From Chitinophaga pendula (lineage in GTDB: Bacteria > Bacteroidota > Bacteroidia > Chitinophagales > Chitinophagaceae): a stretch of DNA of 64,000 nucleotides. Position numbers and translations under genes: made by a program. Within the stretch, counting starts at the first letter, position 1. Every line of letters starts with the position of its first letter. The stretch is taken from the NCBI RefSeq assembly GCF_020386615.1, contig NZ_CP077769.1, forward strand, positions 7,055,501 to 7,119,500. Reading direction: 5' to 3'. Positions 26,501-34,430 of this stretch are shown here, one piece after another. The notes below the pieces were generated by a model. It was not told the DNA's origin. It searched no databases and saw only the letters and a program-made list of their open reading frames with translations.

Positions 26501-26789
26501 CCTCACACAAGATTTCGTACTGGGTAACGGTAAAACCAAACATACCCTCACCGTTACTTACGATATCGTGAACCTCACCAACCTGCTTAATAAAGATTGG
26601 GGTATCCAATATTTCTCCCCCAATACATTTAACTCAACAGCAAGCATTGGCCTCAAATCAAAAACACCTGCTCCCGCTGGCTCTAATGCTTATCCTACCT
26701 ATACCTGGTCCGATCCTGGCACACCGTACTCAAAGGACTTCTTTGCGTCACGTCACCAGATGCAACTGGGACTCCGCTACAGCTTCTAA
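23541..26789 (+). CDS. Oar-like TonB-dependent receptor
   Basis: 1082 residues from a GTG start. Signal peptide about 1-25 (GLQAQ). A carboxypeptidase-regulatory-like beta-sandwich follows at about 30-115 (GKIAGPAGEPLPGVTIQAVN). The plug has the Oar-type pattern RSFQDLTRVTPQSSNNSF and GGSINAVTRSGSNEFHGSVYG, and a long barrel ends in an aromatic residue (MQLGLRYSF). Oar-type receptors move unknown, often peptide or protein, substrates. It is a single-gene unit between two terminators. Its strong Pho-box-like promoter implies a role in phosphorus acquisition, an inference from regulation only. Confidence 0.92.
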   Translation: MVRLLLKFFMLMIIATVSFTGLQAQITTSQITGKIAGPAGEPLPGVTIQAVNTSTGAKYGAQTNADGRYMIPNLNPGGPYTVSATFIGYRKEERSDVNLGLGISTFNFQLKEESTALSEVVVKGSAAGKPGGTRVNQDQIKTLPSLNRSFQDLTRVTPQSSNNSFLGTNYRYNNVTLDGAINNDAIGFSPSLGGQGNTSGQPGSSTRTNPVSLDAIQDIQVYLAPYDVKIGNFLGGSINAVTRSGSNEFHGSVYGYGRGAFMIGKNNAGDGSKLPSDFHDYQTGVRLGFPIIKDKLFFFTNEEITRRQDPVILAAGSPDIKSLISEQDAINITNRMKNTYGIDPGTYGNTSIYSNSNKFFNRIDWIINDKHQLSIRNNTITSSATNLERDQQNFRFGGIDFKQVNNQSSTVLELKSHFSNAWSNSLIIGYSSIHDYREPLSNPAIPQIQIAAPGGTIFLGTDREASIFNMKQKTFEFTDNVTFFKGNHTFTFGTHNEFYNITYGFVNSWNGRVEYGSIADFLANQPSRVRGNFNYSNNTRDFIWDNPPAQFKVNLLSLYAQDDIQLSDRFRLTPGVRLDYTGLPNKQPLSDKTTNAPVDPNYGNTYNYTLPKDISNKYLNSVQISPRLGFNYDIKGDQSIVLRGGTGLFTGRIPFAWLGYAYYNNGVTYGAYDTRFTYTGTNPSKPVAGSDPISTSPNGIAQFVTAQGKDVKDAKGATQVDLIDNNFKMPQAWRSSLALDYTTQDQWRFSIEGIYTKVIYDLKFQQINIVDNPYYYVYDVNKQQPIFPSGKINDKYTNAYLLSNTKDGSRYSITGQVSKTFAFGLNAMIAYTYGKSKDITNGIRNSMESNWQLNQALNPNNPQLAYSNFDIRHRIVSTVNYKVKWDRKGRFVSNFAVFFNTQSGLPFSYGFMNATVQNTPQQVSLAYIPKVGETINFFENSATKTAAQQAAEFDNYIDNDKYLRSRRGQFTERNGGRTPWNTQADFRLTQDFVLGNGKTKHTLTVTYDIVNLTNLLNKDWGIQYFSPNTFNSTASIGLKSKTPAPAGSNAYPTYTWSDPGTPYSKDFFASRHQMQLGLRYSF

Positions 26790-26810
26790 CGATTTGATAT
26801 AAGCGATAAT

Positions 26811-26848
26811 AAAAAAAGGCCGTCTCTGCATAGAGATGGCCTTTTTTT
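26811..26848 (+). terminator. Terminator of the Oar-like receptor gene
   Basis: The stem AGGCCGTCTCT with AGAGATGGCCT (one G-T pair) and the loop GCAT are flanked by a run of A on the left and seven T on the right. Confidence 0.9.
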
Positions 26849-26871
26849 CCATTCCGGAAAGTATAACAAAC

Positions 26872-26908
26872 AAAGAGGGCGCCTTTACCTGGTAAAAGCG
26901 CCCTCTTT
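26872..26908. terminator. Hairpin terminator for the minus-strand YHS gene
   Basis: An 11-bp perfect stem, AAAGAGGGCGC at 26872-26882 with GCGCCCTCTTT at 26898-26908, lies 16 nt after the minus-strand stop codon. The T-rich arm lets it work in both directions. Confidence 0.8.
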
Positions 26909-26923
26909 ATTTGGTGACTAAAA

Positions 26924-27214
26924 TCAATGCTTCAACTTAGCCATATACTTCTCAGGGTTCTTCTCAAACACCTCCTTACAGGTCGGAGAACAAAAATGTA
27001 AAGTATCGGATTTATATACCGCCCATTCCTTATAGGCCGTGTCATAAGGCATCTCACACACAGGATCTGGTAACTTATCCGCCACAAGCGGGCTGGCTGC
27101 AACCGGAACAGCTTGCTCTTCCTGTGCAGGAGCCTGCTGTTGCGAAGCCTGCTGCTGACAGGCCCCCAAAATGGCTATCATAGATAACCCGATAATAGCA
27201 AATGTATATTTCAT
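26924..27214 (-). CDS. YHS-domain lipoprotein
   Basis: 96 residues with a lipoprotein signal peptide (lipobox LGAC), a Gln/Ala-rich linker and a C-terminal YHS domain. The domain shows DPVCEMPYDTAY and then YKSDTLHFCSPTCKEVFEKNPEKY. YHS domains bind metal through their cysteines and occur in copper ATPases and metal-handling proteins. This one would face the periplasm or outer surface, so a metal chaperone or sensor role is plausible. Only 21 nt separate it from the small membrane protein gene upstream. Confidence 0.85.
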   Translation of the reverse strand: MKYTFAIIGLSMIAILGACQQQASQQQAPAQEEQAVPVAASPLVADKLPDPVCEMPYDTAYKEWAVYKSDTLHFCSPTCKEVFEKNPEKYMAKLKH

Positions 27215-27235
27215 GCAGTTCTTTTAAATGATCAG

Positions 27236-27454
27236 CTACTTCTCCTGCGCTATACGCATCAGCAATATGCGATAATGTACCTTCAGGCTCATCCCGATAA
27301 TATAACCGGACAGCAGCGCAATACAGATGATCGTACCCGTTTGGGTCGCCAGGAAGTGAAATACCTGCGGTACATATGGCAAAGCCAGCGCCGCCAGCAC
27401 AAGCAGCAATATATTACGTAACTCTTGTCGGTATTGTTTGATTAAAGTTATCAT
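27236..27454 (-). CDS. Small two-helix membrane protein
   Basis: 72 residues from the ATG at 27454 (MITLIKQYRQEL). Two hydrophobic helices (LLLVLAALALPYVPQVF and TIICIALLSGYIIGMSL) are separated by a short loop, and the tail is basic. A longer in-frame form starting at 27559 would begin in the terminator of the upstream peptidase gene and is unlikely. No family is recognised. It is probably co-transcribed with the YHS lipoprotein. Confidence 0.6.
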   Translation of the reverse strand: MITLIKQYRQELRNILLLVLAALALPYVPQVFHFLATQTGTIICIALLSGYIIGMSLKVHYRILLMRIAQEK

Positions 27455-27514
27455 AGGAACAAAGGTACAGTCAAATTCGTTCCCGCAATTTGCTTTTTCG
27501 TGCCTTTTATATAA

Positions 27515-27548
27515 AGAAAAAAGCCTGAAAACATACGTTTTCAGACTT
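27515..27548 (-). terminator. Terminator of the M13 peptidase gene
   Basis: The stem CTGAAAAC with GTTTTCAG and a 4-nt loop is extended by AAG/CTT pairs. On the minus strand it is followed by a run of six T. It lies just past the stop codon at 27570. Confidence 0.82.
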
Positions 27549-27569
27549 ATATTTGACAAATAGATCGGA

Positions 27570-29627
27570 TTACCAGATAACTATACGGGCGGAATCAGAA
27601 AGTACCATCTTGCTGCCAGGTGCACATTTCCAGGCATCTGCAAACTCTTTCAGATGACGTAACGGCGCATTGATACGAGCCGTCGCCGGAGAGTGAGGAT
27701 CAGTCTGTATCTGGTTGCGCAGCGCAGCATCCGTAATATTGGTATGCCATACCTGCGCCCAGCCCAGGAAAAAGCGTTGCTGCCAGGTAAACCCGTCTAT
27801 CAAGGCCGGCTCCGGCTTACCTTCCAGCGATTGCTTCAACGCATAGTAAGCCAGCGTAAGACCACCCAGGTCAGCTATATTTTCACCCAAAGTCAACGAA
27901 CCGTTGATATGGAAACCAGGCAATACCTCAATACCATTGAAATAATTGGTGTAACCCTTCGCCAGTTTCTCAAAATTAGCCCGGTCACCAGGTGTCCACC
28001 AGTTACGCAGATTACCCTCCGCGTCAAATTGAGAACCCTGATCGTCAAAACCATGGGTAAACTCATGACCGATCACAGCAATAATACCTCCGTAGTTGAT
28101 CGCATCATCCGCATTAGGATTAAAGAAAGGTGGCTGCAGGATACCTGCCGGAAATACCACCTCGTTATTAACCGGGTTATAATAAGCATTCACCGTCTGC
28201 GGAGACATCAGCCACTCACTTTTGTCTACCGGCTTACCGATCTTATCCAACTTTTCCTGGTGTTTGTAACGCAGGGAAGCAATGGTATTTTCTATCAGCG
28301 TATTAGGCTGTATCTTGATGGAAGAATAATCCTTCCACTTATCAGGATAACCGATCTTATAAGTGAAGGCCGCCAGCTTCTGGTGAGCCATCTTTTTAGT
28401 AGAATCACTCATCCAGGTAAGCTGATCAATACGCTGACCATACACCTTACGCACATTCTCAATCATCTCAGATACCTTCTGTTTGGAGCTCTCCGGAAAA
28501 TATTTTTTCACGAACAACTTACCCAACGGCATACCAAGAGTAAAATCGGTAGAGCGGATAGCACGCTCAGCACGGGTTTTCTGCGCCTTAGTACCACGCA
28601 TGATCGTTCCGAAGAAATGGAATGACTCATCATCCAGCGGCTTGGGAAGACTATTCGCAAAAGCAGTCAGTAACTGCCAGCGGGTATAAGTCTTCAGTGT
28701 CTCTATAGGTGCGGCTTTCAGGAAACCATTCGTCTTTTTCAGATAATCGATGTTCTGCAGGATAATGGTATCCGTCTTTACACCAAGACTTCCGGTATAT
28801 ACATCCCAGTCAATAGCAGGCGCAAATGTTTTGAGCGACGCATAGCTGGTTTTGTTGTAAGTCTTAACAGGATCACGCAACTCTACATTGCTGAGTTGCA
28901 GCCCCGCCAGTTTAGTCTCAAATGTCAGGATCGTCTGCCCGGGATTCGCATCTTTGAACCCAGCCAGGCCAAACATTTTATCAATATGCTGTACATACTC
29001 CTTACGCACGTTAACAGTACTGGAGTCCTGTCGCTCATAATAACTTTTCTCTCCCAGTGTCAGACCATCCTGCTCACCGTGAACTGCATTTACCTTGCTG
29101 TTACGCTCGTCCGCATCCACCGTTACCTTGAAAAATGACAATACCCGGAATTGTTGCAATTCACCGGTCACTTTCATCCAGTCGTTCAAAGACTGAACCC
29201 CATTGATCTTATCCAACCAGGGCTGTAAAGGCGCAATACCGAGCTTGTCGATAGTAGCTGTGTCCAGGAAGGACTTGTAGTAATCGGCGATCTGCTGCTC
29301 TTCCGTTCCACTTTTCAATCCCGTCTGAGCCACGATCTCATCAATAATGCCTTTCAAACGGATCTCCTTGTTCTGCTTATCAAGCACATTGAAAGATCCC
29401 CAGCGGCTCTCCGTACCCGGGATCGGGTTGTTCTTTTTCCAGTTGCCATTGGCAAAATCGTCAAAATTGTCGCAGGGCTGGGTCGTGGAATCTATATTAC
29501 TGAGCTCAAAAGCGGGCACCCGGGCGGTATCCGATGCCTCTCCGGCTTCCTTCGACCCCTGTTGGGCGCAGGCTGTCATAGCGACCATAGCCGCCATATA
29601 CGGCCATTTAGCGTAGGATTTCTTCAT
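27570..29627 (-). CDS. M13-family zinc metallopeptidase (neprilysin/PepO-like lipoprotein)
   Basis: 685 residues. A lipoprotein signal peptide (MTAC, Cys20) is followed by the M13 N-terminal domain. The catalytic domain has H521-E-F-T-H525 (GHEFTHGFDDQG) and the third-zinc-ligand motif GENIADLGGL; the substrate-binding NAYY and PAGILQPPFF segments lie upstream of it. M13 enzymes cut oligopeptides, so this is a periplasmic or surface endopeptidase. The length is normal. It is a single-gene unit with its own terminator. Confidence 0.95.
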   Translation of the reverse strand: MKKSYAKWPYMAAMVAMTACAQQGSKEAGEASDTARVPAFELSNIDSTTQPCDNFDDFANGNWKKNNPIPGTESRWGSFNVLDKQNKEIRLKGIIDEIVAQTGLKSGTEEQQIADYYKSFLDTATIDKLGIAPLQPWLDKINGVQSLNDWMKVTGELQQFRVLSFFKVTVDADERNSKVNAVHGEQDGLTLGEKSYYERQDSSTVNVRKEYVQHIDKMFGLAGFKDANPGQTILTFETKLAGLQLSNVELRDPVKTYNKTSYASLKTFAPAIDWDVYTGSLGVKTDTIILQNIDYLKKTNGFLKAAPIETLKTYTRWQLLTAFANSLPKPLDDESFHFFGTIMRGTKAQKTRAERAIRSTDFTLGMPLGKLFVKKYFPESSKQKVSEMIENVRKVYGQRIDQLTWMSDSTKKMAHQKLAAFTYKIGYPDKWKDYSSIKIQPNTLIENTIASLRYKHQEKLDKIGKPVDKSEWLMSPQTVNAYYNPVNNEVVFPAGILQPPFFNPNADDAINYGGIIAVIGHEFTHGFDDQGSQFDAEGNLRNWWTPGDRANFEKLAKGYTNYFNGIEVLPGFHINGSLTLGENIADLGGLTLAYYALKQSLEGKPEPALIDGFTWQQRFFLGWAQVWHTNITDAALRNQIQTDPHSPATARINAPLRHLKEFADAWKCAPGSKMVLSDSARIVIW

Positions 29628-29773
29628 AAGTAAACATCAGGTTTAATCTCTAAATTTAAGGAAAACAGAACAACTCGCTACCATGCTTATGATAAATGGT
29701 AAGCAGATTTAAACGCCAAATACCCCCGAAACCCATAAAAAGTTAAAATTTAACTAGGTTTGTAGGGCGTTAA

Positions 29774-30331
29774 ATGAAGCAGAACTATATGTCTATAAGT
29801 TTTAAAGTGTTTAGAATACTCACCAATATTAATTTGATGATCATCGGGTTCTTCCTGGTATCCTCCCTCATGTCTATCGCATTCCTACCTTCCCTCTCCC
29901 AAGGACTGCTCGTCATGATGGTCCTGGGGGTAGTATTCATCCATAGCATATTATCATTATATCTGCAAAGAAGCCTGCTGCATCCGGAAATCCCCCTGAA
30001 GGAAAATACACCAGGTGGTATCCGTATCATGGGCGTATTAGCCATATTATATGCCCTATACATGATCGCTGGTTGCCTGCTCTTCCTGGGCATACGCAGC
30101 GACGACGCCATAAAAGAAATGATGGAACAACTGCCGGCTGAACAACAGAACGTAAGCATCACCGCAGTAAAAAAAGTCATGAACGGCTTCCTGACATTCA
30201 TCATTTTACATGGCTGCGCAGTACTGGTAAACTGCATACTGTCATTCTTTTTCCTCAAAAAATGGAAACTAAGGCAGGAAAGCATCGCCGCACAACAACA
30301 GGATATCGATACAGAAGACAAACAATACTAG
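29774..30331 (+). CDS. Four-helix membrane protein of unknown function
   Basis: 185 residues with four hydrophobic segments (about 12-35, 40-60, 85-108 and 135-158) and a polar C-terminal tail. No family is recognised. A TAGGTTTG -7 box at 29755-29762 lies only 11 nt before the ATG, though I see no TTG upstream. It ends 12 nt before the truncated haemoglobin start, so the two are probably one operon, and it may be a membrane partner in oxygen or nitric oxide handling. Confidence 0.7.
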   Translation: MKQNYMSISFKVFRILTNINLMIIGFFLVSSLMSIAFLPSLSQGLLVMMVLGVVFIHSILSLYLQRSLLHPEIPLKENTPGGIRIMGVLAILYALYMIAGCLLFLGIRSDDAIKEMMEQLPAEQQNVSITAVKKVMNGFLTFIILHGCAVLVNCILSFFFLKKWKLRQESIAAQQQDIDTEDKQY

Positions 30332-30342
30332 CGGCTCAGGCT

Positions 30343-30732
30343 ATGGCAAAAGGTACGATCAAAGACAGGAACGATATTATACTGCTCATTGATGCCTTCT
30401 ATACCAAGGTGAAAGCAGATGAGGTGATCGGATTTATTTTCAACGACGTCGCAAAAGTAGACTGGCCCGCTCACCTGCCGGTTATGTACGACTTCTGGGA
30501 ACATATCCTCCTGGATGGTACCGCCTATAGCCGCAATCCCATGAACCCCCACTTCCGCCTCAACGAACGCATACCATTGCAACCCGCCCATTTTGATCGC
30601 TGGCTGCAACTTTTTGAAAGTACGGTACAGGAATTGTTCGAAGGAGAAAAGGCCCGTTTGGCAATCACAAGAGCCCGCTCCATTAAAGGGATCATGGAGC
30701 TAAAGATGAATAGCATTAATAACGGGAAATAA
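30343..30732 (+). CDS. Group III truncated haemoglobin
   Basis: 129 residues from the ATG at 30343; the longer in-frame start at 30262 would overlap the upstream gene. The group III pattern is clear: LIDAFYTKVKADEVIGFIF at the N-terminus, then VDWPAHLPVMYDFWEHILLD, and HFRLNERIPLQPAHFDRWLQLF, which contains the proximal histidine region. Such 2-on-2 globins bind oxygen or nitric oxide; their physiological role is mostly unproven. It is 12 nt after a membrane protein gene and 30 nt before rarA. Confidence 0.9.
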   Translation: MAKGTIKDRNDIILLIDAFYTKVKADEVIGFIFNDVAKVDWPAHLPVMYDFWEHILLDGTAYSRNPMNPHFRLNERIPLQPAHFDRWLQLFESTVQELFEGEKARLAITRARSIKGIMELKMNSINNGK

Positions 30733-30762
30733 ATACCCCCGGGGAAATAAAACGTAAATAGC

Positions 30763-32019
30763 ATGGAACCACTAGCAGAAAGGTTGAGACCAGCATCACT
30801 GGATGAACTGGTCGGGCAGGAACATCTCACCGGCCAGGGTAGTATTTTGAGAAAGGCACTCCTGCAAGGAAGAATACCTTCTATGATATTGTGGGGCCCG
30901 CCTGGCGTAGGTAAAACCACGATCGCTAATATTATCGCACACACCCTCCAGGTACCCTTCTATACACTCAGCGCCATCTCCGCCGGCGTAAAAGAAGTAC
31001 GAGAAGTAATAGAGATCGCCCGTAAACAACAACATGCAGTGCTCTTCATCGACGAGATACACCGCTTCAACAAATCCCAACAGGATGCCTTATTGGGGGC
31101 AGTCGAAAAAGGGATCATCACCCTGATCGGTGCGACCACTGAAAACCCGTCATTCGAAGTCAACGCGGCCTTACTTTCCCGCAGTCAGGTATATGTACTC
31201 AAACCCCTGGGGAAAACCGAACTGGAACAATTACTGGCACAAGCCATGGAAAGAGATCCTTGGCTGGCAGGAAAAAATATATCACTGAAGGAAACCACCG
31301 CCTTGTTCAATATTTCCGGAGGCGATGCCCGCAAACTCCTCAATCTCTTTGAACTGGTAGTAGATACCTTGCAGGAAGATCCCATAGTGATCACCGACCA
31401 GAAAGTAATGGACATCGCACAGCAACGCGTGGCCATCTACGACAAAAGCGGAGAACAACACTACGATATCATCTCTGCCTTTATCAAATCTATCAGAGGA
31501 AGCGACCCCAATGCAGCCGTATACTGGCTCGCCCGTATGATAGAAGGGGGAGAAGATGTGAAATTCATCGCACGCCGTTTAGTAATACTGGCCTCAGAAG
31601 ATATCGGTAATGCCAATCCCAACGCCTTGCTCCTGGCAACAAACTGTTTCCAGGCCGTCAATCTGATAGGCTACCCGGAATCACGTATCATATTGTCCCA
31701 ATGTGTCACCTATCTCGCATCCTCTCCTAAAAGCAACGCCTCCTATATGGCCATTAACAAGGCCCAGGCAATCGTATCCAAAACCGGAGACCTGCCGGTA
31801 CCGATGCATATCAGGAACGCACCTACCAAGTTCATGAAAGATCAGGGATATGCCAAAGGATATGCTTATGCCCACGACTACGAAAACAACTTTGTACTCC
31901 AGGAATTCTTGCCGGAGCAGATCAGTGAAACGAAATTTTATGATCCGGGGAAAAACCCGCGGGAAGATGAACTGAGACGTTATCTGAAAGCACTCTGGAA
32001 AGAGAAATACAATTATTAA
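30763..32019 (+). CDS. rarA: Replication-associated recombination protein A (AAA+ ATPase)
   Basis: 418 residues of the RarA/MgsA/Mgs1 clamp-loader-like family acting at stalled replication forks. Visible: the N-terminal [20 protein letters not shown], Walker [10 protein letters not shown], Walker [16 protein letters not shown], sensor 1 [10 protein letters not shown] and sensor 2 [10 protein letters not shown]. The C-terminal oligomerisation domain has [18 protein letters not shown]. Full length. It ends 9 nt from the convergent pbpC stop codon. Confidence 0.95.
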   Translation: MEPLAERLRPASLDELVGQEHLTGQGSILRKALLQGRIPSMILWGPPGVGKTTIANIIAHTLQVPFYTLSAISAGVKEVREVIEIARKQQHAVLFIDEIHRFNKSQQDALLGAVEKGIITLIGATTENPSFEVNAALLSRSQVYVLKPLGKTELEQLLAQAMERDPWLAGKNISLKETTALFNISGGDARKLLNLFELVVDTLQEDPIVITDQKVMDIAQQRVAIYDKSGEQHYDIISAFIKSIRGSDPNAAVYWLARMIEGGEDVKFIARRLVILASEDIGNANPNALLLATNCFQAVNLIGYPESRIILSQCVTYLASSPKSNASYMAINKAQAIVSKTGDLPVPMHIRNAPTKFMKDQGYAKGYAYAHDYENNFVLQEFLPEQISETKFYDPGKNPREDELRRYLKALWKEKYNY

Positions 32020-32028
32020 GACAACACC

Positions 32029-34425
32029 TTATTGCTGTTTATCCAATATCTCAAAACTGCTTTGGAGCTGCTCCCCATTCTCATCCACTAACGTGATCAT
32101 GTGTTTGCCCGACGGTGGATGAAGGGCCAGTTGGTGAAAGTCACTGGTAGTACCGACAAACTGGTTGTCAAGGTGCCAGTAGATTTTTGCTGCAGGATTA
32201 CTGTGTGTAGCTGTGAAAACAGCCTCCCCGGGCGTTCCGTCTATCTCAACAGGGACGTATATACGCGCACCCGCTCTGGGATAGATAAGGTCCATGGGCG
32301 CTTTGTCCTGTTGTAACGTCGCCAGGCACTCCGGCTTGTAAGGTGGCAGCGATTCATAGTAATGTTTTGAACGGTAATAGTATTCCATAGCGGGTGGTAA
32401 TACAAACCAAGATCGATGTTGTATCTGCCCCGCAGGAACACAGTCCGCCGTTACACGCCATTTACCACTGGGATCCAGGTGTACCAGCTGATGGTAAGGA
32501 CATACGTTCGATTTTAATCCGGCGACAGGTATCCACATGGTATCTGTATCCGGACATTGATCGCTGGCTCGGTGCCCACTCTGGCGACATACCGGTATCT
32601 GTTGCATCTGCTGATAAGGTGTCTTGAACCACCCATCATTGGGCAGTAACCGGAAGATATCAAAAAGCACCGGCGCTGCCGTGGAAACACCTACCAGCCC
32701 AGGTCTGCCTTCCCCATCCGTATTCCCGATCCATACTGCCACCACATGCCTGGGTGTTACACCTATCGCCCATCCATCCCTGAACCCAAAGCTGGTACCC
32801 GTCTTCCAGGCTATACGCTGAGAAGAGGAAAATTGCTGCCATAACAATTCCTCCCCGGGTCGCATCACCTCCTGCATCGCCTGAAAGGTATACCAGATAG
32901 ATCCCGCATCCATAGGCCCATATGCCGATGGCGTATGCGCAGAACGACGTTCCAAATTCAACTGATAGTTGGGTCCGTGTATATCATCCGCATCATATTT
33001 ACCCTGGTATTGCGCTACATGCAGTAATGTACGGGCCATACTGGCATAAATACCACTAAGCTCCCATAAGGTCGTTTCCCCACCTCCCAGGATCAGCGAT
33101 AACCCATAGTGATCCGCAGGTTTACCGAGCGTTGAAATACCTAGCTGCTTGAGCAATGCATGCAACCTCTCATACCGGTACTGCTGTAACAGGCGTACAA
33201 AAGGAATATTGAGCGATCTTGCCAACGCTTTGGAAGCAGGCACCGCTCCGTCATAGGCCAGATCAAAATTCTGTGGCGTATAACCGGCGATCTGCGTGGG
33301 TATATCCGCAATTAGTGTATGAGGCAGGATCATACCGTCGTGTAGCATCGCACTGTACAAAATAGGCTTTAAAGTACTTCCGGGACTACGGGGAGCCTGG
33401 ATCACATCCACATGGCTCTCCAACTCCGGATCATCCGGATGGTAAACATTGCCCACATAGGCCAGCACATTACCAGTCTCCACATCCAGTACCAGGGCAG
33501 CAGCATTGTTGATACCGTTGGCCTTATAACTTTGCTGATACCGTTCTACAATACGGATCACATTCTTTTGCAATCCCGCTTCTACCGTCGTCCTTATACG
33601 GGTATCGCCATCATGGTCTACTGCCGGCATATCCTTCCGGAACTTACTCAGCAGATGAGGAGCCAGCTGTGGAAGTGGGAGAGGAGCGTCCGGCAAAGGC
33701 TCCAGCTTGGATAAACGGCAGGTCGTACTATCCAGCGTGCCATTGCGTTGTAGTCTGTCTAATAGCTGATTCCTTTTTTGTAACAGGATGTTCCTGTTAC
33801 GCCCCGGATGTACCAATGCTGGGCTGTTAGGTAATACCGTCAGTGCCGCCATCTCCCCCCACGATAGTTGCCCGGGACTACGGCCATAATAACGCCACGC
33901 CGCAGCTTCCAAACCGACCACATTCCCACCGAAAGGAGCGTGTGCCGCATATAAACCAATAATACCGCGTTTGGAATAAGAAAATTCTAACCGGGTAGCC
34001 AACACCGCCTCTATCAGCTTCTGCCACAGCGTACGTGGCTGGTTCCTGGCCAATCGTATCACCTGCATCGTCAAAGTACTCCCACCACTAACCACCCGCT
34101 TCCGCGATAGGTTCTGGCGAATAGCACGGGCCATCGCAATAGGATCAATCCCCCAATGATAATAAAAACGCTTATCCTCGTAAGCAACAATACATCTCGC
34201 AAACATATCCGGAACAGCCGGCGATACCGGAAATCGCCATTGCCCGTCAGTAGCAATGCTGGCATTCAGTAACTCTCCGTTACTATCCTCTATCACATAA
34301 GAAGTCGGCTCCTTAAATAAAGGAGCCGGCAAACACAGATAGTATAACAATAATAATATACCTGTAATAACTAATAACCACTTCCTGCGGATCATCCAGC
34401 TCCTTACACGTTGTCCTCTCGTCAT
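32029..34425 (-). CDS. pbpC: Penicillin-binding protein 1C (glycosyltransferase/transpeptidase)
   Basis: 798 residues from the ATG at 34425, five bases after the alpha-2-macroglobulin stop. An N-terminal anchor is followed by the GT51 transglycosylase domain (EDKRFYYHWGIDP, SGGSTLTMQV). The transpeptidase domain has SPGSTLKP (SxxK), SLN and KTGTS, and the C-terminal part resembles the PBP1C-specific domain. In Enterobacteria pbpC is likewise paired with the alpha-2-macroglobulin gene yfhM; the pair is thought to protect and repair the wall when the outer membrane is breached. An upstream in-frame start at 34452 would overlap the neighbour and is less likely. Confidence 0.94.
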   Translation of the reverse strand: MTRGQRVRSWMIRRKWLLVITGILLLLYYLCLPAPLFKEPTSYVIEDSNGELLNASIATDGQWRFPVSPAVPDMFARCIVAYEDKRFYYHWGIDPIAMARAIRQNLSRKRVVSGGSTLTMQVIRLARNQPRTLWQKLIEAVLATRLEFSYSKRGIIGLYAAHAPFGGNVVGLEAAAWRYYGRSPGQLSWGEMAALTVLPNSPALVHPGRNRNILLQKRNQLLDRLQRNGTLDSTTCRLSKLEPLPDAPLPLPQLAPHLLSKFRKDMPAVDHDGDTRIRTTVEAGLQKNVIRIVERYQQSYKANGINNAAALVLDVETGNVLAYVGNVYHPDDPELESHVDVIQAPRSPGSTLKPILYSAMLHDGMILPHTLIADIPTQIAGYTPQNFDLAYDGAVPASKALARSLNIPFVRLLQQYRYERLHALLKQLGISTLGKPADHYGLSLILGGGETTLWELSGIYASMARTLLHVAQYQGKYDADDIHGPNYQLNLERRSAHTPSAYGPMDAGSIWYTFQAMQEVMRPGEELLWQQFSSSQRIAWKTGTSFGFRDGWAIGVTPRHVVAVWIGNTDGEGRPGLVGVSTAAPVLFDIFRLLPNDGWFKTPYQQMQQIPVCRQSGHRASDQCPDTDTMWIPVAGLKSNVCPYHQLVHLDPSGKWRVTADCVPAGQIQHRSWFVLPPAMEYYYRSKHYYESLPPYKPECLATLQQDKAPMDLIYPRAGARIYVPVEIDGTPGEAVFTATHSNPAAKIYWHLDNQFVGTTSDFHQLALHPPSGKHMITLVDENGEQLQSSFEILDKQQ

Positions 34426-34430
34426 GTGCA

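Noticed and set aside
27455..27559. N-terminal extension of the small two-helix membrane protein
   Set aside because: The extension starts in the terminator of the upstream peptidase gene and has no hydrophobic or conserved character.
29755..29762. TAGGTTTG before the membrane protein gene as a sixth Pho-box-like promoter
   Set aside because: TTAA elements occur nearby but are not in the 11-bp register; the unit that should start 15 nt upstream is absent.
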